Shown here in pieces: positions 1 to 10,610 of a stretch of DNA of 41,755 nucleotides (the first letter of the stretch is position 1; each line of letters opens with the position of its first letter). This stretch comes from Frankiaceae bacterium (GTDB lineage Bacteria > Actinomycetota > Actinomycetes > JAFAQI01), in the NCBI GenBank assembly GCA_025929365.1, contig JAICMG010000008.1, positions 1 through 41,755 on the forward strand, in the 5' to 3' direction. The position numbers were made by a program, and so were the translations under genes. The notes beneath the pieces were generated by a model, which made no database searches, was not told where the DNA came from, and saw nothing but the letters and a program-made list of their open reading frames with translations.

Positions 1-653
1 ACCGACGACTCGGTGGGCTTCGCGAGATCGGCGGTCATCGAGTCCAGCCGGGCAACTGCGTCGTCGTACGCCGCGCCCGGATCCTCGTCAGCACCCGGCG
101 TGAGCCCGTGGATCACGTTCGCGACCAACAGGATCGAGCCGTCCCGGTGATCGACGACGGCGACGTCGGTCGCGAGCAGGAAGTGCAGCTCGGGCATCGC
201 AATGTCGTCCTCGGCGAGGACCGGCAGCCGTTCCATGCGGCGCACCGAGTCATATCCGAGATACCCGACCAGCCCGCACGTCAGCGGCGGCAGATCGGGA
301 TTGCGCGGGGTGTGCAGCCGTTCAGCCGCGTCCCGCAGCGCGGCGAGCGGGTCCTCCGGATGGTCGTCGGGCCCGATGCCGGTCCATACCGCCTTGCCAC
401 CCTGCTCGGAGAGCGTCGCCGCGGAACGCACACCGATGAAGGAGTACCGCGCCCACACCCCGCCGTGCTCGGCCGACTCGAGCAGGAACGTGCCCGGTCG
501 CCCGCCGGCCAGCTTGCGATAGGCGCTGATCGGCGTCTCGGCATCCGCCAGCACACGACGTACGACAGGTACGACGCGATCCTCTGCAAACGCACTGAGG
601 AATGCCTCACGGTCCGGACGGTCGATGCCGTCCGGCGCAGACCCGGCGCTCAC
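1..653 (-). CDS. trpE: Anthranilate synthase component I (N-terminal part, cut by window edge)
   Basis: Partial gene: the minus strand reads an open frame from a GTG at 653 to the window edge, about 217 residues. It is not in the ORF track because it runs off the end. The translation ([20 protein letters not shown], then [11 protein letters not shown] and [18 protein letters not shown]) matches the N-terminal domain of TrpE, which makes anthranilate from chorismate with the TrpG amidotransferase. The GTG overlaps the TGA of hisI (GTGA), so the two genes are translationally coupled. hisI followed by trpE is a common actinobacterial order. The catalytic C-terminal domain is outside the window. 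A paralogue such as pabB is possible in principle, but the position after hisI favours trpE. Confidence 0.88.
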   Translation of the reverse strand, partial: MSAGSAPDGIDRPDREAFLSAFAEDRVVPVVRRVLADAETPISAYRKLAGGRPGTFLLESAEHGGVWARYSFIGVRSAATLSEQGGKAVWTGIGPDDHPEDPLAALRDAAERLHTPRNPDLPPLTCGLVGYLGYDSVRRMERLPVLAEDDIAMPELHFLLATDVAVVDHRDGSILLVANVIHGLTPGADEDPGAAYDDAVARLDSMTADLAKPTESS

Positions 654-1030
654 GAGGTCGGCGCGCCGACGACAGCGTCGAGCACGTCGGCGTCGAAGCA
701 GCGGCGATCACCGGTGTGACAGGCGGCCCCGACCTGGTCGACCGACACCAGCACGGTGTCGCCGTCGCAGTCGAGCGCCACCGACTTCACCCACTGCTGG
801 TGGCCGGACGTCTCGCCCTTGACCCAGTACTCCTGGCGGCTGCGGCTCCAGTAGGTGCAGCGGCCGGTGGTCAGGGTGCGATGCAGCGCCTCGTCGTCCA
901 TCCAGCCCACCATCAGCACCTCGCCGGTGTCCCACTGCTGGGCCACCGCAGCGATCAGGCCGTGGTCGTCGCGCTTGAGACGCGCGGCGATCCCGGGATC
1001 GAGCGAGGACGGACGGGCAGGACCGGACAT
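650..1030 (-). CDS. hisI: Phosphoribosyl-AMP cyclohydrolase
   Basis: HisI opens the adenine ring of PR-AMP, the third step of histidine synthesis, in the cytoplasm. The family signatures are intact: [45 protein letters not shown] and the metal-binding GAACHTG segment near the C terminus. This is the stand-alone cyclohydrolase without a HisE pyrophosphohydrolase domain. The ORF track starts at 1057. I prefer the third in-frame Met (MSGPARP, 1030, 126 aa) because GGAT lies just upstream of it, but MDLMSG at 1039 is also possible. Its stop overlaps the trpE GTG. A secreted-protein gene separates it from hisF, which is unusual for the operon. Confidence 0.93.
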   Translation of the reverse strand: MSGPARPSSLDPGIAARLKRDDHGLIAAVAQQWDTGEVLMVGWMDDEALHRTLTTGRCTYWSRSRQEYWVKGETSGHQQWVKSVALDCDGDTVLVSVDQVGAACHTGDRRCFDADVLDAVVGAPTS

Positions 1031-1090
1031 GAGATCCATTGTGCCGCGTGCATGCACACCATTTATTTCAGTGACCGCGACGACGAGCCG

Positions 1091-2572
1091 CTAGCCGCAG
1101 CGGATGATGCGGGGGCCGCCGGTCTGGCGAGCCACGGTGGGGGCCGCCGGTCCCTGACCCGACAACGGATCCTGGAACCGCATGACGACGGCGTCGCCAC
1201 ACGGATCGGTGGTCAGCCCAACCGTGTTGTGTTCGCCGTCGTACGGCGAGCTGCGGACATCGCACGCCGGGCAGATGACACCGTGGTGCTCGACGCCGGA
1301 TACGGTGACCTGACGGAACGTGGGCTCTCGCGCCGCGTCTGACGACTGCGCCAGCCGAACGGTCCACCTCGCGGCCGGATCCATCTGATCGGGCGCGGTC
1401 GTCGCCTGCCAGGCGACGTCGATGTGCCCGGCGTCACCAGCGACGATCGCGGGACCGAAGTTGTTCGTCGTCCCTGGTGCGTCGACTCGTGATTCGCGGA
1501 AGGTACGACCGTCGTCACGGGAACGGAACAGCTCGATGTGACTGCCTTGATGACCCGTCTTTCCCGGGCTGATCTCACTGACGACGCAGTACAGATTGCC
1601 GGCGGCGTCGACTGCGGCGGCTGGGAACAGGTTTGCGAGCTCGGGGACGCGCTGGTGATCGTCTCCGTGCGAGCCGCGCACAATCCCGCACGGCGGTTTG
1701 GGCTGCATAGCGGCGAGCTCGCGGCCATGCCACGTGGCTCCGCCGTCGACCGAATCGGCATAGAAGAGGTTCGACATGAAGTTCCACGGACCGGGAGTGG
1801 AACACAACGCCTGGTCGCGGGCCGTGCTGGAAATCCAGAACAACGACAGCCGTCGGCTGTCGCGCGGGTCGACGAGCACCGGGGTGAAGAAGTTGGCTAC
1901 GTCGTCCGGTACCTCGGAAGCGCTCGCACCGTCCGGCGGCAGGTTGACCACGTGCTGCGTGAAAGCGGCACCGCCGTCGGTGGAGATCGAGACGACGATC
2001 GCGGTGAAGTACGTCGGGACGAGGTGGCTGACAACGTAGACGTGCGAAGGATGCTTCGGGTCGCTGGAGATCACGCCTTCGTCGTCCGCGACGCCGGTGA
2101 CGGACTCGGACGTCGGCCGCCAGCTGCGTCCGTTGTCATGCGACACCTCGACCATGTTGACCGAGGCGCAATCGGAGACGGCGTACATCGTGCCCGGCGC
2201 GGGCGCCGTGACGGTGGGGAATCCCAGCGCCTCCCCGGGCCGACAGGCCGGCGGCTCGATCTCGGCTGGTCGCGACGCCCATTGCCGACCGTCGTTGGCT
2301 GAGGACCAGGTGGTGATGTAGCCCTGCGCCGTAGCGGCGTGCTTGGACGGCTGGTTGTGGGCGTACGAGGCGACCACGTCGCCGCGACGATCGGAGGCCA
2401 AGCGGGCGCCGTAGCGCGGCGAGGTGCGGTCCGGGTCGCCGCTGAGAACGGTATCGACGAACCGCAGCGAGGAGGAGGGGCGCGCCTGCGGAGCGCTCCC
2501 GCCAGCCGTCGCCGTGCCCGGCGCGCTGGTGGCGACGGCCAGTCCCGCCGCGACGAGCGCGAAAGTCCGCAT
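1091..2572 (-). CDS. Secreted Asp-box (BNR/sialidase-fold) beta-propeller protein
   Basis: About 493 aa. I start at the second Met (MRTFALVAAGLAVATSAPGTA), which gives a classic signal peptide ending near an Ala-rich site; GGGG sits just upstream. The mature part contains at least five Asp-box-like motifs (SANDGRQW, SHDNGRSW, STDGGAAF, SVDGGATW, SRDDGRTF) spaced through the chain, as in six-bladed sialidase/BNR propellers. Several cysteines in the second half could form disulfides outside the cell. Substrate is unknown: Asp-boxes mark the fold, not sialidase activity, and I do not see a convincing arginine triad by eye. It sits between hisF and hisI in the same direction, so it may be read through from the his operon despite having no link to histidine. 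Gaps are 147 nt to hisF and 60 nt to hisI. Confidence 0.75.
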   Translation of the reverse strand: MRTFALVAAGLAVATSAPGTATAGGSAPQARPSSSLRFVDTVLSGDPDRTSPRYGARLASDRRGDVVASYAHNQPSKHAATAQGYITTWSSANDGRQWASRPAEIEPPACRPGEALGFPTVTAPAPGTMYAVSDCASVNMVEVSHDNGRSWRPTSESVTGVADDEGVISSDPKHPSHVYVVSHLVPTYFTAIVVSISTDGGAAFTQHVVNLPPDGASASEVPDDVANFFTPVLVDPRDSRRLSLFWISSTARDQALCSTPGPWNFMSNLFYADSVDGGATWHGRELAAMQPKPPCGIVRGSHGDDHQRVPELANLFPAAAVDAAGNLYCVVSEISPGKTGHQGSHIELFRSRDDGRTFRESRVDAPGTTNNFGPAIVAGDAGHIDVAWQATTAPDQMDPAARWTVRLAQSSDAAREPTFRQVTVSGVEHHGVICPACDVRSSPYDGEHNTVGLTTDPCGDAVVMRFQDPLSGQGPAAPTVARQTGGPRIIRCG

Positions 2573-2719
2573 TACCCCGGCGTACACGTCGACTGCCCCC
2601 AACTCGCATCACTCGCACTTGCGTGGACACAAGAAAGGACGCGGTCGAACCAAACCGGTTGACACGAACTTCACCCGATCGCCGGCAAAGGTATTCCGGG
2701 TTGGGGGGTTCGGTTCGGA

Positions 2720-3490
2720 CTAGCGGACCTCGTAGCCCTCGCTGAGCAGGGCGTCCTTCACCTCGCCGATCCGCAACGTCCCGAAGTGGAACACGCTCGC
2801 CGCGAGTACGGCGTCGGCGCCGGCCGCGACCGCCGGCCCGAAGTCCTCGACCCGCCCGGCACCACCCGACGCGATGACGGGGACGCTCACGACGTCACGG
2901 ACCGCTTCGATCATCTCGATGTCGAATCCCGCGGTCGTGCCGTCGGCATCCATCGAGTTGAGCAGGATCTCGCCGACCCCGAGCTGCTCGCCACGCGCCG
3001 CCCACTCGACCGCGTCCATCCCGGTTCCTTCGCGACCGCCGTGCGTCGTCACCTCGTAACCGCTCGAGGTCACCGTCGCGCCGGTGACCCGGCGGGCGTC
3101 GACCGACAGCACGAGCACCTGGCTGCCGAACCGTTGCGAGATCTCGCCGAGCAGCTCGGGACGCGCGATGCCGGCGGTGTTGACACCGACCTTGTCCGCA
3201 CCGGCACGAAGCAGGCGGTCGACGTCGTCGACCGACCGCACGCCGCCGCCGACCGTCAGCGGGATGAAGACCTGCTCGGCGGTACGACGAACCACGTCGT
3301 AGGTGGTCTCGCGGTCGCCACTCGACGCCGTGATGTCGAGGAACACCAGCTCATCGGCCCCCTCGCGGTCGTAGGTCGCCGCCAGCTCGACCGGGTCCCC
3401 TGCGTCGCGGAGCTCGCGGAAGTTCACGCCTTTGACGACCCGGCCGGCGTCGACGTCCAGACAGGGGATCACGCGGACGGCAATGCTCAC
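2720..3490 (-). CDS. hisF: Imidazole glycerol phosphate synthase, cyclase subunit
   Basis: 256 aa, normal length. HisF uses ammonia from HisH to convert PRFAR into IGP and AICAR. The (beta/alpha)8 barrel features are visible: [18 protein letters not shown] at the start with the first catalytic Asp (D12), TVGGGVRS for phosphate binding, LSVDARR with the second catalytic Asp, and [12 protein letters not shown] as the second phosphate loop. The GTG start overlaps the TGA of priA (GTGA), so HisF synthesis is coupled to PriA. It forms a complex with HisH, encoded two genes upstream in the same operon. Confidence 0.97.
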   Translation of the reverse strand: MSIAVRVIPCLDVDAGRVVKGVNFRELRDAGDPVELAATYDREGADELVFLDITASSGDRETTYDVVRRTAEQVFIPLTVGGGVRSVDDVDRLLRAGADKVGVNTAGIARPELLGEISQRFGSQVLVLSVDARRVTGATVTSSGYEVTTHGGREGTGMDAVEWAARGEQLGVGEILLNSMDADGTTAGFDIEMIEAVRDVVSVPVIASGGAGRVEDFGPAVAAGADAVLAASVFHFGTLRIGEVKDALLSEGYEVR

Positions 3491-4221
3491 GAGCGGACCG
3501 CTTTCAAGGCCTCGGGCAGCGTAAAGGCGCCCGCGTACAGCGCCTTGCCGACGATCGCGCCCTCGACGCCCGCGTCGACGAGCCCGGCGATTGCGCGGAG
3601 ATCGTCGAGGCTGCTCACGCCTCCACTCGCGATCACCGGCCGATCGGTTGCGGCGCAGACGTCGCGCAGCAGGTCGAGGTTCGGGCCGGTCAGCGTGCCG
3701 TCACGGCGTACGTCGGTCACGACGTAGCGCGCACATCCATCGGCGTCGAGCCGCGCAAGCACGTCGAAGAGCTCGCCGCCGTCCTGCGTCCAGCCGCGCG
3801 CCGACAACGTGGTGCCACGCACATCGAGACCGACCGCAATCCGATCGCCATGTTTCGCGATCGCCGCGCGAACCCAGTCCGGTTGCTCGAGCGCGGCCGT
3901 GCCGATGTTCACTCGCGCGCATCCGGTCGCGAGCGCTGCCTCGAGTGACGCATCATCGCGGATGCCGCCGGAGAGCTCGACGGCGACGTCGAGCCGGCCG
4001 ACCACCTCGGCGATCAGCTCGCGGTTCGCGCCTCGCCCGAACGCCGCGTCGAGGTCGACCAGATGCACCCACTCCGCGCCGCCCTCCTGCCAGGCAAGCG
4101 CAGCGTCGAGCGGGGCGCCGTAAGACGTCTCCGAACCCGCCTCGCCCTGGACCAGACGCACCGCCTGCCCGTCCGCCACGTCCACGGCCGGCAACAGGAC
4201 GAGGCATCGATCCGCGGTCAT
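3487..4221 (-). CDS. priA: Phosphoribosyl isomerase A, probably bifunctional HisA/TrpF
   Basis: 244 aa barrel enzyme that isomerises ProFAR to PRFAR. The catalytic Asp lies in [15 protein letters not shown] (D14) and the second in [15 protein letters not shown]. The segment [10 protein letters not shown] holds the Arg and Trp which, in mycobacterial and streptomycete PriA, adapt the site to both ProFAR and phosphoribosyl anthranilate. Actinobacteria generally lack a separate trpF, so this enzyme is expected to serve tryptophan synthesis too; trpE lies four genes downstream. ATG overlaps the hisH stop and its own stop overlaps the hisF GTG. The dual activity is inferred from family knowledge, not shown here. 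Confidence 0.94.
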   Translation of the reverse strand: MTADRCLVLLPAVDVADGQAVRLVQGEAGSETSYGAPLDAALAWQEGGAEWVHLVDLDAAFGRGANRELIAEVVGRLDVAVELSGGIRDDASLEAALATGCARVNIGTAALEQPDWVRAAIAKHGDRIAVGLDVRGTTLSARGWTQDGGELFDVLARLDADGCARYVVTDVRRDGTLTGPNLDLLRDVCAATDRPVIASGGVSSLDDLRAIAGLVDAGVEGAIVGKALYAGAFTLPEALKAVRS

Positions 4222-4832
4222 AGCGCCTTCAGCCAGTTCTCGAGCAGCGTCAGCCCGGCGTCGCCGGACTTCTCAGGGTGAAACTGCGTCGCCGACAGCG
4301 CGCCGCTCTCGACAGCGGCGACGAAGGGCGCCCCGTGCACCGTCAACGTCTCCCCCTCGGTCGCGCCCGGCCGGACCCCGTAGGAGTGGACGAAGTAGAA
4401 CCGCTGCCCGCCCACACCGGCGAACAGGACGGAGCCAGCCGGCGGCTCGACCGTGTTCCAGCCCATGTGCGGCAGGATCGGCGCGTCGAGGCGAACCACC
4501 TCACCCGGCAGCACTCCGATGCCGTCGGTTCGCTCCCCGTGCTCCTCCCCTACGTCGTAGAGCACCTGCATGCCCACGCAGATGCCGAGCACCGGGCGAC
4601 CGAGCTCGATCCGTTGGCGGACGAGAGCGTCAGCGCGCACGTCGCGGACGCCTGCCATGCACGCGGCAAACGCGCCGACGCCGGGCAGGACGACGCCATC
4701 CGCGTCGTACGCCGTGTCCAGGTCAGCAGTGACGCGCACATCCGCGCCGACCCGGGCGAGAGCGCGCTCGGCCGAACGAAGGTTCCCCGATCCGTGGTCG
4801 ATAACGACCACGGACGGTTTCGCGTCGGCCAT
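4218..4832 (-). CDS. hisH: Imidazole glycerol phosphate synthase, glutaminase subunit
   Basis: 204 aa class-I glutamine amidotransferase that supplies ammonia to HisF. The oxyanion/nucleophile region [14 protein letters not shown] contains Cys85, and FHPEKSG near the C terminus supplies the His-Glu pair of the triad. The N-terminal [13 protein letters not shown] strand and the VVLPGVGAF turn are typical of HisH. It starts 5 nt after the hisB stop and overlaps priA by four bases. All parts expected of the family are present. Confidence 0.97.
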   Translation of the reverse strand: MADAKPSVVVIDHGSGNLRSAERALARVGADVRVTADLDTAYDADGVVLPGVGAFAACMAGVRDVRADALVRQRIELGRPVLGICVGMQVLYDVGEEHGERTDGIGVLPGEVVRLDAPILPHMGWNTVEPPAGSVLFAGVGGQRFYFVHSYGVRPGATEGETLTVHGAPFVAAVESGALSATQFHPEKSGDAGLTLLENWLKAL

Positions 4833-4837
4833 GAGCG

Positions 4838-5425
4838 CTAGAGGACGCCCTTGGTCGACGGCACGCCGACCGACCGCGGATCCAGTGACATCGCGTCGCG
4901 CAGCGCCCGGGCGACTGCCTTGAACTGCGCTTCGACAATGTGGTGAGCGTTGCGCCCGCCGAGGACGCGCACATGCAGGCAGATCTGGGCGCTCGAGACG
5001 AGCGACTCCCAGATGTGGCGAGTCAGCGTCGTGTCGTAGCTGCCGATCAGCTCGACCAGCTGCGGCTCGTCGTGCACCAGGTAGGGCCGGCCCGACAGGT
5101 CGACCACCGCGTGGGCCAGCGCCTCGTCGAGCGGCACGTAGGCGTCGGCAAAGCGCCGTACGCCGGCCTTGTCACCGAGCGCTTCGCGAAGCGCCTGGCC
5201 GAGCGCGATCGCGGTGTCCTCGACGGTGTGGTGCGCGTCGACCTCGAGGTCACCGACTGTCTTCACCGTGAGATCGATCCCGCCGTGTTTCGCAAGCTGC
5301 GCGAGCATGTGGTCGTAGAACGGCACCCCCGTCGAGATCTCGGAGACGCCGGTGCCGTCGATGTCCAGGGACACCGACACCTGCGACTCCTTGGTGGATC
5401 GCTCGACTTTCGCGCTTCTCGCCAC
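4838..5425 (-). CDS. hisB: Imidazoleglycerol-phosphate dehydratase
   Basis: 195 aa, the size of the monofunctional actinobacterial enzyme. The ORF track extends it to 5764, but that extra N terminus is a shadow of hisC. The real start is the GTG at 5425 ([20 protein letters not shown]), 40 nt after hisC. The manganese-binding repeats are present: [12 protein letters not shown] in the first half and [12 protein letters not shown] in the second, together with [11 protein letters not shown]. It dehydrates IGP to imidazole acetol phosphate, the substrate of HisC encoded just upstream. Confidence 0.95.
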   Translation of the reverse strand: MARSAKVERSTKESQVSVSLDIDGTGVSEISTGVPFYDHMLAQLAKHGGIDLTVKTVGDLEVDAHHTVEDTAIALGQALREALGDKAGVRRFADAYVPLDEALAHAVVDLSGRPYLVHDEPQLVELIGSYDTTLTRHIWESLVSSAQICLHVRVLGGRNAHHIVEAQFKAVARALRDAMSLDPRSVGVPSTKGVL

Positions 5426-5465
5426 GAGACCAGTATCGCTGGGCGCTCGCCCGAACCCGCTGGAT

Positions 5466-7854
<2,389 letters not shown>

Positions 7855-7858
<4 letters not shown>

Positions 7859-8415
7859 GAGGAGCCAGGGTAGGCGGACGCCACCAGCCGCGTCGGCTCA
7901 TTTGCGACTCGGAAGCCCGCGATCAGCGCGTTCAACAGCACGGATGCCAACGGCCACGTGAAGAGCACCGATTTCCAGCGAGCGGAGAAGTCGAAGTAGC
8001 TCAGGACGAGCTTGATGTCGGCGGAGCTGATCCCGGGCGCCCGCGCCCGCAGCACGTTGGTGAGATCGCGGTGGCCGGCGAGGTGCCCGACACGTGCGGC
8101 GACCAGCGCCCCGAGCAAGCCCCCGACCGCAAGCCCGATGAACGCGCCCGGCCCGCGGGAAGCGTGCGGTGCCGCGACCCACATCAGCGCGACGCAGACG
8201 ATGCCCGCGATGATGCCGAGCAGGCCGAGCCACAAGTCATCGCCGATGAGGGCCTTCATCGCGGAGGCGGACCCCTGCGCCGCCGCAACGATCTCCACCT
8301 GGGGCGCGAGTGCGTGCCAGAGCACCCCGACGACGGAGCCCAGCAGCGTCGCGAAAGTCGCGACCAGCAGGGCACTGCGTGCCTCCGCCCACCAGCTCAC
8401 CGGGTCGCTCAGCAC
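7855..8415 (-). CDS. DUF2567-like integral membrane protein
   Basis: About 186 aa from the GTG at 8415. The ORF-track extension to 8733 reads through the deacetylase gene in a wrong frame. Four hydrophobic segments are visible: [60 protein letters not shown] and [20 protein letters not shown]. The pattern 'TM - WxxLAP - extracytoplasmic loop - TM - RGP - TM - long loop - TM' resembles actinobacterial DUF2567 proteins, whose function is unknown; that assignment is from memory and tentative. It starts 14 nt after the deacetylase and its TGA overlaps the hisD GTG. Start is uncertain: a second GTG lies five codons inside. Confidence 0.7.
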
Positions 8416-8429
8416 CCAACCAGTGTTGC

Positions 8430-9149
8430 TCAGCCCGCTGCCGAGCCGAACCTCGCCACCGTGAGTCCGCGCGCAGACAGCCGTTCGGCAAGCAGTGGCA
8501 GCGCGGCGACGGTCGTGCGCCAAGACCCCGGATCGCTCATCTCGTCGGAGTCGTGCAGCAGCACCGTGCCACCGGCCGGCCGGCCCGACTCGAGATCGGC
8601 CACCACCGACTCCGGGGTGGCCGCCGCCCGCCAGTCGCGCCCCCATGCCGACCACAGCACCGGACGCAACCCGAGCGCGCGAGCCGCGAGGTACGACGGG
8701 CCGGACATCACGCCGTACGCCGGCCGCCACCACTGCGGCGCCCGCCCGGTCACCTCGCCGACCGTGTCCCGACCCCGGCGCAGGTCATCGGCGATGCCCC
8801 ACGGCGTGCGGGCGATCGTGTACCGGTGGTCGTCGCCGTGCAGCTCGACGGCATGGCCACGACGCAGGGTCTCCGCGACAACGTCGGGGAACCGGCGTAC
8901 CTGCGAGCCGACGACGAAGAAGGTGGCGTGCCAGCCGAGCTGGTCGAGCTGGTCGAGGACCGCGATGGTGCCCTCGGGATGCGGGCCGTCGTCGAAGGTC
9001 ACCGCAACCCGGTCTCTCGGCATCGGCCCGCACAGTGACGGCGTGAGCGTGGCGCGCAGCGGGGGCAGCCAGGTCCCGGCCGGGACGATCTGCGCGGCGG
9101 CCGCGGCGGCGAGCGCCGCACCGGCCGTCGCCACCGCGGGGCTCACCAT
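8430..9149 (-). CDS. NodB-type polysaccharide deacetylase (CE4)
   Basis: 239 aa. After a hydrophobic Ala-rich N terminus (signal peptide or anchor, roughly residues 1-22) comes a NodB domain: motif 1 VAVTFDDGPHPEG with the catalytic base and metal Asp, motif 2 VELHGDDHRY with two histidines, motif 3 WWRPAYGVMSG, a variant of RPPYG, then VLWSAWGRDW and TVLLHDSD with the catalytic His. Such enzymes remove N-acetyl groups from peptidoglycan, chitin-like or exopolysaccharide chains outside the membrane. Its partner is probably the glycosyltransferase encoded 10 nt upstream. The substrate cannot be read from sequence. Confidence 0.88.
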   Translation of the reverse strand: MVSPAVATAGAALAAAAAAQIVPAGTWLPPLRATLTPSLCGPMPRDRVAVTFDDGPHPEGTIAVLDQLDQLGWHATFFVVGSQVRRFPDVVAETLRRGHAVELHGDDHRYTIARTPWGIADDLRRGRDTVGEVTGRAPQWWRPAYGVMSGPSYLAARALGLRPVLWSAWGRDWRAAATPESVVADLESGRPAGGTVLLHDSDEMSDPGSWRTTVAALPLLAERLSARGLTVARFGSAAG

Positions 9150-9159
9150 GCCGACTCGG

Positions 9160-10215
9160 TCAAAACAGCGTGCTCAGCACGTCGATCGCTCGCGCGCCGC
9201 CGAACACCGCGCCGGCGTCGCGTGGCGGCTCGGCCCGGCGTACGGCGTCCACGAGCTCCGGCCCGCTGCTCGTGCAGGTGGCGAGCCCACTGCGTTCGAG
9301 GACCACCGCGTTGATGCGACCGTGACCGGCGATCGGCCGGTACACCACGGTCGGCTTTCCCATCGCGAGCGCCTCCCAGCACGTCGTCCCGCCCGCGTTG
9401 TCGACCACGACGTCCGCGGCAGCGAGCAGGCCGACGACGTCACCGGTCCACGGGATCGGACGAACCTTCTCGATTCGGCTGAGCCGGCTCGCCAGGCGGA
9501 CCGAGCGGCCGGTGAGGACGAGCACGACGTCGGCCGCCTCGGCGAGCAGGCGCGCAGCCGCCTCGACCTGCCCGACGCCCCAGCTGCCGCCGTTGACGAG
9601 GACGACCCGGGCGTCCTCGCGCAGCTGCCAGCGTCGCCGCGCGTCGGACCGATCGGCGGGCTGGGTGTACTTCGCGGCGATGAGAGGCGCGACCGGCTTC
9701 ACGACCTCCGCGCCCATGTCCTCCAGGGCGGAGGCCGTATCGGGCATCGGCGCCAGGTGGAGGTCGACGCCCTCCCACACCCAGTAGGGGTGCGCGCCCG
9801 GATCGGTGACGTACGTCGCCACCGGAACGGTGAGCCGACCTTCGCTGCGCAGCCGGGCCAGCACCTGCGCGGCCAGGTTGTAGACCGCAACGACCGCGTC
9901 CGGGCGATAGCGCGCAACCTCGTCGAGGAGCGGCTTCTCGCTGCTGCGGCCGCCGTTGCGGGTGATGAACACGAACAGGCTCGGATGGTCCAGCCAGGTC
10001 CGCATCGCCCAGTCGTACAGCCATGGGAAGACCGCGATCATGGCGTGGTAGAAGATCCGCAGCGCGGCGCCCTGACCGTGCCGGGGCATCGCGAGCAGGT
10101 CCACCACGCGGGCTTCGTGACCTTCCGCCTCGGCCTGCGCGGCGAGCGCGGCGGCAGCCGCGTCATGGCCGGCGCCCATCGACGCCGACACGATCAGCAG
10201 CCGCTTCGAAGCCAT
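9160..10215 (-). CDS. MGDG-synthase/MurG-like glycosyltransferase (GT28 family)
   Basis: About 351 aa from ATG 10215; an in-frame GTG at 10224 adds three residues. The N-terminal half has LLIVSASMGAGHDAAAAAL and YVTDPGAHPYWVW, as in the MGDG synthase N-terminal domain. The C-terminal half has VLVNGGSWGVGQ, VVVDNAGGTTCWEALAMGKPTVVYRPIAGHG, the UDP-sugar site shared with MurG and diacylglycerol glucosyltransferases. Expected role: transfer of a sugar to a lipid or polyprenyl acceptor on the inner membrane face. Together with the deacetylase and membrane protein it looks like a small envelope-modification unit placed in front of hisD. Acceptor and product are unknown. Confidence 0.85.
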   Translation of the reverse strand: MASKRLLIVSASMGAGHDAAAAALAAQAEAEGHEARVVDLLAMPRHGQGAALRIFYHAMIAVFPWLYDWAMRTWLDHPSLFVFITRNGGRSSEKPLLDEVARYRPDAVVAVYNLAAQVLARLRSEGRLTVPVATYVTDPGAHPYWVWEGVDLHLAPMPDTASALEDMGAEVVKPVAPLIAAKYTQPADRSDARRRWQLREDARVVLVNGGSWGVGQVEAAARLLAEAADVVLVLTGRSVRLASRLSRIEKVRPIPWTGDVVGLLAAADVVVDNAGGTTCWEALAMGKPTVVYRPIAGHGRINAVVLERSGLATCTSSGPELVDAVRRAEPPRDAGAVFGGARAIDVLSTLF

Positions 10216-10280
10216 TGTGGTCACGTTAGATCACTAACCCGCCGGAACCGTTGCATTCCTCAACGGTCGGGTGATCGCGC

Positions 10281-10590
10281 GTCAGATCAAAAACAAACCC
10301 GCTAAGACGAGGGGATGGCGCCCGCTCATGGTCGGCTTCCGCTCATGGCCGCTTCCGCTGCCCCGTTGCGTTTCGCTGCTGATTCGTATGTCACATAGGT
10401 GTTGCGAATCACGACCCGCATGTCACACCGGTGTCGTGATTCGCGACACCGGTGTGACATAGGGGCGAGGTGGCACAACACGCATGTGACATGCGAGCAG
10501 CGCAGCGGCACGCAGCGCGGCTCGCTTGCGCGGCAGCGAAAAGCCCAGGAAGCGGAAGCGACCCCTGGTCTTAGCGGGGCTTGACCTGAC
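10281..10590. repeat. 310-bp imperfect giant palindrome filling the dnaE-glycosyltransferase gap
   Basis: The 386-bp gene-free stretch 10225-10610 is mostly this element. Its ends are inverted repeats: GTCAGATCAA...CCCGCTAAGACGAGGGG at 10281-10314 and its near-complement at 10562-10590. Inside, GCTTCCGCT...CGCTGCC arms pair imperfectly, then ATGTCACAT (10388) pairs with ATGTGACAT (10484). The core is a perfect 17-bp stem, ATGTCACACCGGTGTCG (10420-10436), with a 7-nt loop and its complement at 10444-10460. A roughly 28-nt unit (ATGTCACAYNNGTGTYG followed by AATCACGAC-like sequence) occurs four times, two in each direction. It has no coding capacity I believe. It could be a non-autonomous mobile element or REP/MITE-like repeat, a structured RNA, or the dnaE terminator. 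Confidence 0.85.
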
Positions 10591-10610
10591 CTAAGCCCGG
10601 CGAGGGCGAC

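Noticed and set aside
2655-2690. Plus-strand TTGACA at 2659 as a promoter
   Set aside because: No acceptable -10 at 16-19 bases and no plus-strand gene follows; it faces against hisF.
10388-10492. CRISPR-like look of the repeated ATGTCACA units
   Set aside because: Units alternate in orientation and two of them overlap as one palindrome, spacers are irregular, and no cas gene is present.
10326-10511. Small ORFs inside the giant palindrome (both strands)
   Set aside because: They only reflect the repeated CATGTCACAC-type units; the peptides are Cys/Arg/His repeats with no start signal.
10577-10598. GGGCTT...AAGCCC hairpin as a simple dnaE terminator
   Set aside because: Only a 6-bp stem without a T-run and partly inside the giant palindrome, so not listed separately.
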